A DNA stretch of 61,035 nt from JAABSX01 sp964480455 (GCA_964480455.1 CAYZQI010000008.1:1-61035), one strand, 5' to 3'; shown: positions 17,687 to 27,259, counted from the stretch's first letter. Notes: generated by a model not told the origin, from the letters alone. Program-made: numbers and translations.

Positions 17687-18409
17687 TTAGTATTTTAGCC
17701 TTCGGTAGTGGTAAGAGGCTTTGAGCTGATTGATTTCTGAGAGGCTCATAGGGTTCTCTTGCACAAGCAGGTAGGGAGCTTTCTTAAATTTTGAGATGAC
17801 CTCATAAATGGTCTCGAGGTGGTTATGACTGATGTCTAAGTATTCAAGGCTTTTCAGTTCCACAATCCATTCAGGCAGTTTGGTGAGTTGATTACCTCTG
17901 AGCGAAAGTACTCGGAGCTTTTGAAGATGGACAATATTTTCGTGCAAAGAAGTCAGTTGATTTTGAAACAGATTTAGCTTTTCTAATTTTTGCAAATACA
18001 TTACCTCAGCAGGAATTGAGCGAAGCTGGTTATCTGCTAAATCAAGGATTCGGAGGTTTTTTAAGAAGGCAATCTGCTTTGGAAGGCTTTTGATGAAGGC
18101 GTGTCTTATTTCTATTTCCTCTAGGCTTTTGAGTTCTCCAATACTTTGGGGCAAGGTATCAAATGTTTCCCTATAAAGATAAATTTGTTTGAGTGCGTGT
18201 AGGTGCTGAGTAAACCCATATTTTAAGCAAAAGGCAATGATATAGCCACTACTCTGCATAAGTCTTTCAAAATTATCTATTTTGGGCTGCCCGTAGCTAG
18301 TCATAAGTTGAAAGGCAAGTTCTACGTTTCCTCGGTTGCTACTCTCAAGTAGCCTTTTAATCTTCTCATCATAATCGGTAGGTATGGAAAAAGGATTTGT
18401 ATTTTGCAT
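17687..18409 (-). CDS. Leucine-rich-repeat protein
   Basis: A 240-residue protein without a signal peptide. After an alpha-helical N-terminal part (about 1-75) come about six leucine-rich repeats of 23 residues, including LKNLRILDLADNQLRSIPAE, LQKLEKLNLFQNQLTSLHEN and LQKLRVLSLRGNQLTKLPEW. Such repeats form a protein-binding solenoid. No catalytic domain is attached. The role is unknown; a cytoplasmic location is likely. Confidence 0.82.
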   Translation of the reverse strand: MQNTNPFSIPTDYDEKIKRLLESSNRGNVELAFQLMTSYGQPKIDNFERLMQSSGYIIAFCLKYGFTQHLHALKQIYLYRETFDTLPQSIGELKSLEEIEIRHAFIKSLPKQIAFLKNLRILDLADNQLRSIPAEVMYLQKLEKLNLFQNQLTSLHENIVHLQKLRVLSLRGNQLTKLPEWIVELKSLEYLDISHNHLETIYEVISKFKKAPYLLVQENPMSLSEINQLKASYHYRRLKY

Positions 18410-18552
18410 ATTTCCTGTAAATAGTAGAATGTGTAAAAAATAATAGACTGTTTTTTACAGTAGTACCTATTTTTATCCAAAAAGTTGTTAGAATTTAATA
18501 GATGTGTTAAAATATTTTTGTGGTTTAAGTACTTGTTTTCTGCTCATTAGCC

Positions 18553-19218
18553 CTACTTTTCTTCAAAAAATGCTAATACACTCTCTCCTGCCTTTACTTT
18601 ATCACCTATTTTCACGTTAATTTTACTATCCAAAGGTAAAAACACATCTACCCTCGAGCCAAACTTGATAAACCCAAATTCCTCTCCCTGCACCACAGCA
18701 CTTTGGGCTTGTAAATAACAACAAATGCGGCGTGCCATTGCACCTGCAATTTGCCTTACTAGAATGGATATACCTTGCGGGCTTTCAATCACTATACTGT
18801 TGCGCTCGTTGAGCTCACTAGATTTAGGATGCCAAGCTACCAAATATTTGCCATCATGGTACTGATAATAGCACACTTTACCACTGATAGGGCTGCGATT
18901 GGCATGCACATTGAGCGGTGACATAAAAACCGAGATTTGAAGGCGTTTTTCTTTGTAGTATTCTTTCTCAAGCGTTTCTTCAATCACTACTACTTTGCCA
19001 TCGGCAGGCGAATAGACAGCGCTACTATCAAAAGGGGTATGTCTGGCAGGATTTCTAAAAAACTGCAAGACAAACAGCCACAATAGCAGGCTACCCAAAA
19101 CCAAAAAATAGTTGAGCCACTGTAGAGGCTGAAAGTAAAACAAGGCAACATGGAGCAGTACCAAGCCCAATGTCAATGATGCTAAAATTTGATGTCCTTC
19201 ACGGTGTATCCTCAACAT
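18553..19218 (-). CDS. psd: Phosphatidylserine decarboxylase family protein
   Basis: Converts phosphatidylserine to phosphatidylethanolamine. This is the short (221-residue) proenzyme form with two membrane segments near the N-terminus (about 12-30 and 36-54). The decarboxylase core has YSPADGKV, VFMSPLNVHANRSP and the self-cleavage site F-G-S at 186-188 (KFGSRVDVF), where Ser188 would become the pyruvoyl group. A phosphatidylserine synthase gene occurs in the same window at 41492-42169, giving the complete two-step route although the genes are not adjacent. Confidence 0.9.
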   Translation of the reverse strand: MLRIHREGHQILASLTLGLVLLHVALFYFQPLQWLNYFLVLGSLLLWLFVLQFFRNPARHTPFDSSAVYSPADGKVVVIEETLEKEYYKEKRLQISVFMSPLNVHANRSPISGKVCYYQYHDGKYLVAWHPKSSELNERNSIVIESPQGISILVRQIAGAMARRICCYLQAQSAVVQGEEFGFIKFGSRVDVFLPLDSKINVKIGDKVKAGESVLAFFEEK

Positions 19219-19353
19219 GTGTTTTGGGAGAATTTAATACTATGACAAAATTAGTGCTTACTACGCAAAAGGCGAAAGAAAATTCATAAAATCAATCATT
19301 CCATCACCCTTTTGGTAATAATTTTGCAATACTGATAAGAAAAAGATTCAAAT

Positions 19354-20211
19354 ATGAGGCACTTTATTTTCTTATTCAGTACATTATTACTGCTCCAATT
19401 TGCTACTACAAATGCCCTTGCACAATGCGGACAGCTAGATAGTCTTTACAGGATTTTGCGTGTGGCAAAGCTAGACGTTGATAAAATCAATACACTCAAT
19501 GCGCTAGCAGATGAATTAAGCACCATCGGCAAAGAAGGGCAAGCCGCTTTTTATACCAAACAAGCCCTCAGGTTGGCAGAAAAAGCAGGCTATGAAAAAG
19601 GCATTGCAGATGCGCTCACTAGGGTAGCACTTATTGACTATAAAGACTTAGGAAAACTAAGTAAATCAGTTGATGATTTTAAAAAAGCACTCGAGATTTA
19701 TGAAGAATTAGGCGACAAGGTTCAAAAAGTAAGAACGTTAGGTATCATCGCTAATTTTTATTACCGCGCCTTAGATGATGACAGCCACCAACAAGCTCTA
19801 GATTATTTTAAAAGAATAGCAGTACTTCAGCACGAGCTAGGCAATCTCAAAGCCGAAGCTGAAGCGTATGAAAGCATTGGTACACTGCACGGGAGGCTTT
19901 ATCAAGATAAAGAGGCGTACCAAGCCTATGAAAAAGCACACCTCATCAAAACCAAAATAGGACTTTCTACCCCTACTAATGAAAGAATCTTGGCAAAATA
20001 CAGAAGGCTTAATCAGCTTGAGAGCCATATCAAGAACAGCAACAATACCCAACTTGCTACTGGCTTTGGAATTGCTATTGCAATTATGCTTGTGCTTATC
20101 ATCACGCTTTGGGTGCAACGCAATAGGGCTTTGCAGCTTCTCAAAAAGCATAACCCCGAGCTTCTGGTCAAAAAGCCTTGGACTGATGATGTGCCGCTGC
20201 CTCAATCCTGA
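19354..20211 (+). CDS. TPR protein with signal peptide and C-terminal membrane helix
   Basis: A 285-residue protein with an N-terminal signal (ending NALAQ, about residue 24) and four to five TPR-like repeats between 45 and 210. A single membrane helix follows near 232-252 (FGIAIAIMLVLIITLWV), then a short basic tail. The arrangement resembles the sensory half of Bacteroidota TPR histidine kinases or TPR-LuxR regulators, but it stops after the helix, so no output domain is present. Function unknown. Confidence 0.72.
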   Translation: MRHFIFLFSTLLLLQFATTNALAQCGQLDSLYRILRVAKLDVDKINTLNALADELSTIGKEGQAAFYTKQALRLAEKAGYEKGIADALTRVALIDYKDLGKLSKSVDDFKKALEIYEELGDKVQKVRTLGIIANFYYRALDDDSHQQALDYFKRIAVLQHELGNLKAEAEAYESIGTLHGRLYQDKEAYQAYEKAHLIKTKIGLSTPTNERILAKYRRLNQLESHIKNSNNTQLATGFGIAIAIMLVLIITLWVQRNRALQLLKKHNPELLVKKPWTDDVPLPQS

Positions 20212-20250
20212 TATTAGCGGAGCGCGTGCCCACAAAGAAGTAACCAAAAG

Positions 20251-20841
20251 CTAAGTATTTAGCACAATTTGCTCTATGCGCATAATCAAAATATGAATTA
20301 TTTTGATATGAATTTCTTGGATACGGTCTGCATAGCCAAAATGCGGCACTCTGATTTCTATGTCGGCAAGCGCAGCCAACGCCCCTCCATCTTTACCTGT
20401 CAATGCCACTACTTTGATATGTTTTTGGCGTGCCATCTCGGCAGCTTTTATGATATTTTTAGAATTGCCACTGGTGCTAATACCCAAAAAAACATCTCCT
20501 TCTTGCCCCAATGCTTCAATAAATCTTGAGAAAACATATTCATAGCCATAGTCATTGCTCACACAAGAGAGATGGCTTGGGTCTGAAATAGCTATACCGG
20601 GTAGTGCTTTTCTATCTGCACGATAACGCCCTGAGAGTTCCTCGGCAAAGTGCATAGCATCACAATGTGAGCCTCCATTGCCTGCACTAATTATTTTTTT
20701 ATCTTGTTTGATAGCTTTTGCCATCATTTGAGCAACGGCTTCTATTTTTTTTAAACTATCTTTATTCTCTAAAAAAACACTTAAAAGGGCTTGTGCCTCT
20801 TCAAGTTCATTACGAATGAGGGTAATTTGTGCTGAGGTCAT
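20251..20841 (-). CDS. gmhA: D-sedoheptulose 7-phosphate isomerase
   Basis: A SIS-domain protein of 196 residues that converts sedoheptulose 7-phosphate to D-glycero-D-manno-heptose 7-phosphate for LPS core heptose. The motifs SAGNGGSHCDAMHFAEEL, ISTSGNSKNII and ALTGKDGG are those of GmhA, and the C-terminal helix IQEIHIKIIHIL carries the expected metal-binding Glu and His. It overlaps the stop of the upstream SPOR lipoprotein gene by four bases, so the two are translationally coupled. Confidence 0.92.
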   Translation of the reverse strand: MTSAQITLIRNELEEAQALLSVFLENKDSLKKIEAVAQMMAKAIKQDKKIISAGNGGSHCDAMHFAEELSGRYRADRKALPGIAISDPSHLSCVSNDYGYEYVFSRFIEALGQEGDVFLGISTSGNSKNIIKAAEMARQKHIKVVALTGKDGGALAALADIEIRVPHFGYADRIQEIHIKIIHILIMRIEQIVLNT

Positions 20842-21407
20842 TTGTCTCTGGGATAAATTTTTTCATCTTTTTCTACCACTATGTTCACCACATCTGGCAC
20901 TGCTAAGGCAGTAGGAAATTCTTTCTTAAAGGCTTTCAAAAATTGTTGATACTCATAAGGCTCTAAAAAATCACCTACACGTACTTGGTATCGGGGTGCA
21001 TTGTATATCATATAAGGGGTAAGATTGGGAAATAAGGCATACGAACGCTGTCTAGCCTCACTTGCTGCCTTGCGGTCGCGCCCACGATAAATCTGAATAC
21101 GCCACCCATCAAGCTTGATGAGCCCTTCAGGAAGCCCTAAATCTACCACCAATGGGGGCGCATCTAAAAACTCATTCAATTGTTGCGTAATGTCTGCTTT
21201 TTGGGTAGTAGAGTCAAACTGAAGCAACACCTCTTTGACCAAAGTTTCATTGCCCTCATATCGCTCAGGGGTATAGTTGTATTGCTTGCGGTAAATTGCA
21301 AAATCATCAGAAGTAGTGGCTATAGGTACTGAGGCAGGGGCACAGCTTGCTGCCATTAGTGCAAGTATAGAGAAAAGGTGTAAATTGAGTAAGAGTCTAT
21401 TCTTCAT
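20838..21407 (-). CDS. SPOR-domain-like lipoprotein
   Basis: A 189-residue protein with a lipoprotein leader (ILALMAASC, Cys22). The C-terminal half has a SPOR-like pattern: WRIQIYRGRDRKAASEARQR, then YMIYNAPRYQVRVGDFLEPYEYQQ. SPOR domains bind denuded peptidoglycan at division sites. It forms a two-gene operon with gmhA through a 4-bp ATGA overlap, linking envelope glycan and LPS precursor functions. Confidence 0.78.
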   Translation of the reverse strand: MKNRLLLNLHLFSILALMAASCAPASVPIATTSDDFAIYRKQYNYTPERYEGNETLVKEVLLQFDSTTQKADITQQLNEFLDAPPLVVDLGLPEGLIKLDGWRIQIYRGRDRKAASEARQRSYALFPNLTPYMIYNAPRYQVRVGDFLEPYEYQQFLKAFKKEFPTALAVPDVVNIVVEKDEKIYPRDK

Positions 21408-21594
21408 TTTTTCGGGCTAATTTTTGGCAAAAATAAAGAGAATCTTGTAAAATCTTAAGAAATACAGCGCTATTTAATGCTAGAATATTGCTTAAATAAG
21501 GCCCCTTTGTTTTTGGCAAGATAAAAGCCTGAATCTGGTAAGCTTTCCTACAATGGAGTAGGAAAACTCAAGCATTGAAACAAAGCCAAGCTTT

Positions 21595-21688
21595 CTGGGT
21601 TCAAGTCAAATTTTCCCTTTTAGCCACCTCACACCCCTTCCCTCTCCTCAAGAGAGGGCATAAGGAAGTCAATTTGACTTGCACCCAG
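21595..21688. repeat. MITE-like element with 18-bp terminal inverted repeats
   Basis: CTGGGTTCAAGTCAAATT (21595-21612) pairs with AATTTGACTTGCACCCAG (21671-21688), 17 of 18 positions matching. The interior of about 58 bp is C-rich. No coding potential. It looks like a miniature non-autonomous element. Confidence 0.6.
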
Positions 21689-21694
21689 CTTACT

Positions 21695-21925
21695 TTAAGA
21701 GTAAGCTAGGCTTTGCAGTACAGTATTTTTGGTTTGATTGAGTTTTTGGATAGTAACCTCATCAATTACCCCTTGTACAATACCTTTGAAAGTTTCTTCA
21801 AAAATCACTTCATTTTTATCGTTAAAATACTTTACCAACACGCCTTCGTTGCTTTTCTCGGCTTCTTGAATGACCCAATATACTTTGGGTTTTTTGGTTT
21901 TGGGCTTAAATGAAAATAGATTCAT
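21695..21925 (-). CDS. Small hypothetical protein (76 residues)
   Basis: An ATG-started frame encoding a soluble basic protein: a Lys-rich start (FSFKPKTKKPK), then likely strands YWVIQEAEKS, VLVKYFNDK and VIFEETFKG, and a C-terminal helix. No known family is recognised. Codon use is like its neighbours. It lies directly beside the MITE-like element at 21595-21688. Confidence 0.6.
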   Translation of the reverse strand: MNLFSFKPKTKKPKVYWVIQEAEKSNEGVLVKYFNDKNEVIFEETFKGIVQGVIDEVTIQKLNQTKNTVLQSLAYS

Positions 21926-22330
21926 AATGAATAGGATTAAGAATTTCAGGTTATATGATTATTTGTTAATTGTTTGATTTGTAGCATTTCAAGCTAAAAC
22001 ATTACACTTGTTTTTCAATGCTTCATTCAACTCAAAGACACCACCCCTAATTAACAAGTTGCACAGTGATTTTATTTTTTTGCCTTTGTTACGAAATGGT
22101 TAAGATTTGATAGTAGTATTGTTGTTACATAGGTGTCAGATTGTATTTATTTTCTTACGATAAGACCCACAAGATGTTCAAATTCACTTCATTTCCTACA
22201 TCATTTATTTTGATGAAAATTTACAGTTTATGAGTATGCACAAAAAAAGCCTTGATTTTAGGGCTAAAATCAAGGCTTTTGAGTAAATAATGAATAAAGT
22301 ACGTAAGTTTTTTAGGCAGCAACAAGAAAT
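21926..22330. other. Intergenic region with one terminator
   Basis: 405 bp of AT-rich DNA between two minus-strand small genes. It holds the hairpin at 22245-22280 and presumably the promoter of the 76-residue gene. Nothing else is recognised. Confidence 0.6.
22245..22280 (-). terminator. Strong intrinsic terminator (bidirectional)
   Basis: AAAAGCCTTGATTTTA and TAAAATCAAGGCTTTT form a perfect 16-bp stem with loop GGGC. Read on the minus strand it runs into a T-tract and closes the gene at 22331-22639. Confidence 0.85.
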
Positions 22331-22639
22331 TTAGTTAAAATAGATAAACTTAGGTTCTCTGTCATCTTTTCCTAAAAAGTTGAAGCGAATCCCAATGACA
22401 TCACCGTCATTTTCAATAGAACCTACATTTACAAAAAAATCAGAATTTGGGCTGCTGCTGTAGGTATCGTTTTGCCCTGCACGTGCTACATTGATAATGG
22501 TGCCATATTGCCATTTTACGGTCTTGTCGCGGTTGTTAAATTCTAAGATGTTGAACTCAGGCTTACGGTTTTTGTACCATACATACGCACCACCAGCTAT
22601 GGCTGCCAATCCTAAAATAAGACCTATTCTTTTTTTCAT
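22331..22639 (-). CDS. Small membrane-anchored hypothetical protein
   Basis: A 102-residue protein with one N-terminal hydrophobic segment (GLILGLAAIAGGAYVWY, residues 5-21), then a soluble beta-rich domain with strands such as FNILEFNNRDKTVKWQYG and VIGIRFNFLG. No family is recognised. It ends at a strong terminator, so it is probably expressed alone. Confidence 0.62.
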   Translation of the reverse strand: MKKRIGLILGLAAIAGGAYVWYKNRKPEFNILEFNNRDKTVKWQYGTIINVARAGQNDTYSSSPNSDFFVNVGSIENDGDVIGIRFNFLGKDDREPKFIYFN

Positions 22640-22954
22640 GTTGTTTGGGGGTTTTCCGTTAAAAAAATTGTGCTTTTTGTTTTATACTTAGTTAAGTAAC
22701 AAAGCTACAAATTTTTGTTCTAATTTCAGTGAAAAAAATGAAAAATTCGCCTCAATAATCAAATAAAGGCTGTAGCCGTACGCAACAAATGGATAACTCG
22801 CTACACATAAAATAAATAAACTTATCAGATTTAGGGAGTAAACAGGAAATATTATACCCAAATCAGATTCAGGCTTATTGCTAATCAGTGACGGGGTCGC
22901 TTTGAGCGACCCCGTCCCTAGTACAGACCGGGTAGGTTATTTATTAAACACTCC
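22640..22954. other. Intergenic region containing MITE-like element B copy 2
   Basis: 315 bp. About 130 bp of it is the repeat at 22830-22959, which reaches into the last bases of the fRMsr gene. The remainder probably contains the promoter of the 102-residue gene. Confidence 0.6.
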
Positions 22955-22959
22955 CTAAA
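22830..22959. repeat. MITE-like element B, copy 2, with terminal inverted repeats
   Basis: The 130-bp element is bounded by TTTAGGGAGT (22830-22839) and ACTCCCTAAA (22950-22959). Its core is an inverted repeat with arms GACGGGGTCGCT (22890-22901) and AGCGACCCCGTC (22905-22916). In reverse orientation it aligns with the element at 12547-12753. It overlaps the final codons of the fRMsr gene by a few bases. Confidence 0.72.
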
Positions 22960-23443
22960 GTACATTTCTTTCAATCAACCGCACAAGATTTTCCAAGCCT
23001 TTTTGGTCTTTTTCAGAAAAATCATTTAGCTCAGTACTATCTACATCTAATACCATCACCACATTTTTATCTTTGTCAAAAACAGGCACTACAATCTCTG
23101 AGCGAGATGCCGAACTGCACGCAATATGCCCTGGAAAAGCATCTACATCTGGCACTATGAGGGTCTTTTGCTGTGTGTAAGAAGCCCCACAGACTCCCTT
23201 ATCAAAAGCAATACGTGTACAGGCAAGTGATCCTTGGAAAGGCCCTAGCACGAGTTGATTATCTTTTACGATATAAAAACCCACCCAAAAAAACTGAAAT
23301 GCCTCTTTCAATACTGCCACAAAATTGGCAAGGTTGGCAATCAAGTCTGGTTCATCGGCAAGGAGTGTAGCTACTTGTGGTTGAAGTGCCTCATAGATTT
23401 CACTGCGCTGCTGGGTATCCGGAATATAAATAGACTCTGCCAT
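22955..23443 (-). CDS. msrC: GAF-domain free methionine-(R)-sulfoxide reductase
   Basis: A single GAF domain of 162 residues. The three cysteines of the fRMsr family are at 75 (LACTRI), 85 (GVCG) and 109 (HIACS), with the same spacing (10 and 24) as E. coli YebR/MsrC. The enzyme reduces free methionine-R-sulfoxide using thioredoxin. The MITE-like element B copy 2 reaches its 3' end, so the last residues may derive from it. The gene stands alone. Confidence 0.9.
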   Translation of the reverse strand: MAESIYIPDTQQRSEIYEALQPQVATLLADEPDLIANLANFVAVLKEAFQFFWVGFYIVKDNQLVLGPFQGSLACTRIAFDKGVCGASYTQQKTLIVPDVDAFPGHIACSSASRSEIVVPVFDKDKNVVMVLDVDSTELNDFSEKDQKGLENLVRLIERNVL

Positions 23444-23617
23444 TTTTTACTACTGTTTAAAATAATCTACTAAACACATACTTTTGCACTCAGAAGTGCC
23501 TCGTGAGGAAAAAAAATTCTGATATTTTTATTTCTAAAATACTGATTATCAATTGATTAAACTAGCTAGTAGCTGACAATCAATAATTCAAAATCACTAA
23601 AACACAATTTAAATAAC

Positions 23618-24517
23618 TTATGACTGCGCAAAAAGCCCTGAACTCAAGTACCTGTCACCTCTGTCGCAAACAATACAAACAATCAGTGCTGGAGTATTCA
23701 GGCTTTGGGCAAGGTCAAGAGTTGCCTTCATCACACCACCGCTACTCATGCCTGCAAAAATACCACATTCTTTTGCCATACGGCGTGTGGTGGCTTTTGC
23801 TGCTGCCTCATCTACATAAAGAATGCTATCTACACGGGCAGGTTCATAGATTTTGGGTAAAAACTCTGGCGACCATTTGCGAATGCCTGGAATACTAGCC
23901 CCTTCCTCGGGCTGCACACCCACAATCTGAATGTCGGGATTTTGCTCTTTCAAGTAGCGTGAATTGCCCATGATGGTGCCAGTAGTGCCCATGCTTGCTA
24001 CAAAATGGGTAATTTTCCCCTCAGTAGCTTGCCAAATTTCGGGTGCGGTAGTGAGGTAGTGTGCGCCCCAATTATCAGAATTGGCAAATTGGTCTAGCAT
24101 AAAATAACCTTCTTTGGCTACCATTTCTTCGGCAAGGGTGCGTGCATATTCTATAGTGCCTGCTGCTGGAGTAAGTATGACCTCCGCCCCAAAAGCACGC
24201 ATAGTGTCTATGCGCTCTTGAGTAGAGTTTTCGGGCATAATGAGCGTGATTTTCAATCCAAAAGAGGCAGCAACCATAGCAAGTGCAATGCCTGTATTGC
24301 CGCTAGTAGCTTCTACAAGCCTTGAGTGCTGATTGATGACTCCTCTTTCTAAGGCTTTTTGTATCATATTGAAAGCGGGGCGGTCTTTGACACTTCCCCC
24401 TGGATTATGCCCTTCCATTTTCCCATAAACTTCTACAAATTTGGGTATTTCGGGAAGAGCTACTTTTACGAGAGGAGTATTGCCTATGAGTTGCCCAATG
24501 TTTTCTACCTTTTGCAT
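23618..24517 (-). CDS. cysM: Cysteine synthase B
   Basis: A PLP-dependent O-acetylserine (or thiosulfate) sulfhydrylase of 299 residues. The PLP lysine is Lys44 in GGSVKDRPA, and the substrate loop TSGNTG is at 69-74. The C-terminal GMSSGG motif binds the PLP phosphate. The short length and the sequence NPGGSVKDR favour CysM over CysK. A likely stand-alone gene for cysteine biosynthesis. Confidence 0.92.
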   Translation of the reverse strand: MQKVENIGQLIGNTPLVKVALPEIPKFVEVYGKMEGHNPGGSVKDRPAFNMIQKALERGVINQHSRLVEATSGNTGIALAMVAASFGLKITLIMPENSTQERIDTMRAFGAEVILTPAAGTIEYARTLAEEMVAKEGYFMLDQFANSDNWGAHYLTTAPEIWQATEGKITHFVASMGTTGTIMGNSRYLKEQNPDIQIVGVQPEEGASIPGIRKWSPEFLPKIYEPARVDSILYVDEAAAKATTRRMAKECGIFAGMSSGGVMKATLDLAQSLNTPALIVCIVCDRGDRYLSSGLFAQS

Positions 24518-25008
24518 TTTTTGATAAGATGAAACAATATTTTATTTAAATTTAAAAGTAGCTGTACTGAATTTACTCCCTAAAAACACCACTCTCATAA
24601 AAAAAGTTAGCCGTCCTGGTCTGATTCGCCCAATAAATAAGAAATTGTATGTGGGTTATTGGGCTTCTTGCTACTATACATTTACCCAAAAATCTATCAG
24701 AAACTTTCTACTCTCTGAATAGCCTCATAGCTATTTTACAGTGCTTCTCCACCCAAATTGCCAGTCAATCTACTCATTAGTATTTGTATATTTGCTATCT
24801 ATTGGCAGAACTCTAATTAAAATGTTAAAATGGACTATTCGCTTAAGAAGTAGCATCTAATCATAAAAAAATCATAAAAAGTGATTATATTCGCAAAAAA
24901 ATAACAGAACCTATGTCTTTTATTAACTTTCAGCATAGTTTTTTGCCAAAAAATGATGATGAAAGTAACTTTTTAATAAATCATCAGATTTTTAAACCCT
25001 CTAAAAAC
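24518..25008. other. Intergenic region between cysM and the M1 peptidase gene
   Basis: 491 bp between divergent genes. It contains TTTACTCCCTAAA near 24572-24584, identical to the end of element B, and a hairpin pairing GCCCAATAA (near 24629) with TTATTGGGC (near 24657). These suggest a further decayed repeat. The rest is AT-rich. Confidence 0.5.
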
Positions 25009-27234
25009 ATGAAAAAAATACTACTCCTTATCTGCTTGCTGGTAATAGGCAATGTTTTTGCCCAAACCCCCAAGCCTCCCTACAAGAGTTCTAAATTTGC
25101 ACAATTGGGCGAAGAACTGCCTACCCCCAATAGCTACCGAGGGGCAAATGGTGCCCCAGGCCCCGATTATTGGCAACAACAAGCCGATTACCTCATCAAA
25201 GTAGAACTATTTGAAGAACAAAATCACCTTAAAGGTGCTGAAACAGTTACTTACTATAATAATTCTCCTTTCGTATTGGATTATATTTGGTTACAGCTAG
25301 ACCAAAATCAGTTCCGTAAGGACTCTGATACATACCTTACCTCTACCAGTGGGCTTTCAGAAGAAAATGTCTATGGATTGTACCGCCAAGGGTTTATCAA
25401 TGAAGCAGACCTTGGGCTAAAAATAAAAAGTGTGAAAGATGCCAATGGAAAAGACCTTCCCTACACTATCAACAAAACTATGATGCGCATAGACTTGCCT
25501 ACGCCTATGGCAGCAAAAGGAGGGAAATTTACCTTCTCTATCGAGTGGGAACACAACATGCGTGAGCGCAGCAAAGTAGGCGGTCGTGGCGGCTATGAAT
25601 ACTTCCCTGGAGATGGCAACAACGTCTATGCTGAGGCGCAGTGGTTTCCACGCTTGGCAGTTTTTGATGATGTGAATGGTTGGCAAAATAAGCAATTCTT
25701 GGGCAGTGGGGAGTTTGCACTTACTTTTGGTAACTATGAAGTGCAGATTACTGTACCCGAAGACCACATTTTAGCTGCCACGGGTGAGCTGCAAAACCCG
25801 CAAGATGTCCTCAGCAAAGAGCAACTCAAACGCTGGAAACAAGCCGAAAAATCGGACAAACCTGTGGTGATTGTAACTCAAGAAGAAGCTACTCAAGCTG
25901 AAAAAAACAAAGCTACTAAAAAGAAAACTTGGATTCATAAGGCAGAAAATGTACGTGATTTTGCCTGGGCTAGCTCGCGCAAATTTATCTGGGACGCTAT
26001 GCAAGTAGAAGTAGGAAACAAAAAAGTCTGGGCTATGTCGTATTACCCCAAAGAAGCTAACCCTCTCTGGGGAGATTACTCTACCAATCTCGTGGCACTT
26101 ACCCTTCGCAATTATTCAAAGCATACTTTTGATTATCCTTACCCTGTGGCCATCTCCGTAGAGGCTTCTAATGGTATGGAATACCCCATGATTTGCTATA
26201 ACTACGGTCGCCCCAACCCCGATGGTACTGTTTCAGACCGCATCAAAGCGGGTATGTTTGGGGTGATTATCCACGAAGTAGGGCATAATTTCTTTCCAAT
26301 GATTGTAAACTCCGACGAACGCCAATGGACTTGGATGGACGAAGGACTCAATACTTTCTTAGAGTTTCTCACTGAGCTGGAAGTAAGCAATACACCTTGG
26401 GGAAAAGTTGCTTATCCTAATGGCTACCCTGCCACGCGTGGTGTACCCAAAGCTATCATACCTTATATGAAGTTAGACTCTGACAAGCTTGTACCCATTA
26501 TGACCAACTCAGAGTCTATTCTTAACTTTGGGCCCAATGCTTACACTAAACCTTCTACCGGGCTAAACATCTTGAGAAATACTATCATGGGGCATGAACT
26601 TTTTGATTATGCTTTCAAACAATATGCCCTACAGTGGAAATTTAAGCATCCTCAGCCTGCTGATTTCTTTCGAACTATGGAAAACGCTTCGGCAGTAGAT
26701 TTAGACTGGTTTTGGAGAGGTTGGTTCTACACCACGGAGCCTTGCGACATTTCTATCGAGAAAGCTACCCTCTTCCAATTACCTACGGCTGAGGGAAAAA
26801 TCAAAGTTGATAAAGAAAAAAGCCCTTTTGAAGTAAAACAATTCAATCGTAAAAATGCTGATGGATTATTAGCTAACCTTGAAAAAAATGGATTTAGAGT
26901 CAGTGAAGCTGAGAAAGGCATTGTTTCTACCGAAAAATACTACTATGAGCTGGAGTTTAAAAACGTTGGAGGGCTAATTATGCCCGTTATTGTGCAAATG
27001 CAATACACAGATGGCTCAGAAGAAATTATTAAAATTCCTGCTGAAATATGGAGAAGAAACCCCAAAGATGTCAAAAAAGTATTCATTACTGACAAGGAAG
27101 TAGCAAGTTTTGTGCTTGACCCCAAGGAAGAAACGGCTGATATAGATACTACAAATAACTTTTTCCCGCGCCAAAAAGAAGAAGGTGCTTCTAAATTTGA
27201 TGAGATGAAGAAAAAAGAAGAAGGTGATAAATAA
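25009..27234 (+). CDS. M1 family metallopeptidase (secreted)
   Basis: A zinc aminopeptidase-type protein of about 741 residues. The ATG at 25009 is chosen because it begins a clean signal peptide (MKKILLLICLLVIGNVFAQ); an upstream in-frame ATG at 24913 would add 32 atypical residues. The gluzincin motif HEVGH is followed 18 residues later by the third ligand Glu in WMDEGLNTF. The N-terminal beta domain (from YLIKVELFEE) and a long C-terminal region are present. It likely trims peptides outside the cytoplasm. A terminator follows. Confidence 0.9.
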   Translation: MKKILLLICLLVIGNVFAQTPKPPYKSSKFAQLGEELPTPNSYRGANGAPGPDYWQQQADYLIKVELFEEQNHLKGAETVTYYNNSPFVLDYIWLQLDQNQFRKDSDTYLTSTSGLSEENVYGLYRQGFINEADLGLKIKSVKDANGKDLPYTINKTMMRIDLPTPMAAKGGKFTFSIEWEHNMRERSKVGGRGGYEYFPGDGNNVYAEAQWFPRLAVFDDVNGWQNKQFLGSGEFALTFGNYEVQITVPEDHILAATGELQNPQDVLSKEQLKRWKQAEKSDKPVVIVTQEEATQAEKNKATKKKTWIHKAENVRDFAWASSRKFIWDAMQVEVGNKKVWAMSYYPKEANPLWGDYSTNLVALTLRNYSKHTFDYPYPVAISVEASNGMEYPMICYNYGRPNPDGTVSDRIKAGMFGVIIHEVGHNFFPMIVNSDERQWTWMDEGLNTFLEFLTELEVSNTPWGKVAYPNGYPATRGVPKAIIPYMKLDSDKLVPIMTNSESILNFGPNAYTKPSTGLNILRNTIMGHELFDYAFKQYALQWKFKHPQPADFFRTMENASAVDLDWFWRGWFYTTEPCDISIEKATLFQLPTAEGKIKVDKEKSPFEVKQFNRKNADGLLANLEKNGFRVSEAEKGIVSTEKYYYELEFKNVGGLIMPVIVQMQYTDGSEEIIKIPAEIWRRNPKDVKKVFITDKEVASFVLDPKEETADIDTTNNFFPRQKEEGASKFDEMKKKEEGDK

Positions 27235-27259
27235 TTTTTATTTTTGATGCTTCATCATC

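Noticed and set aside
24913..25008. 32-residue N-terminal extension of the M1 peptidase
   Set aside because: It would bury the signal peptide that begins at the ATG at 25009.
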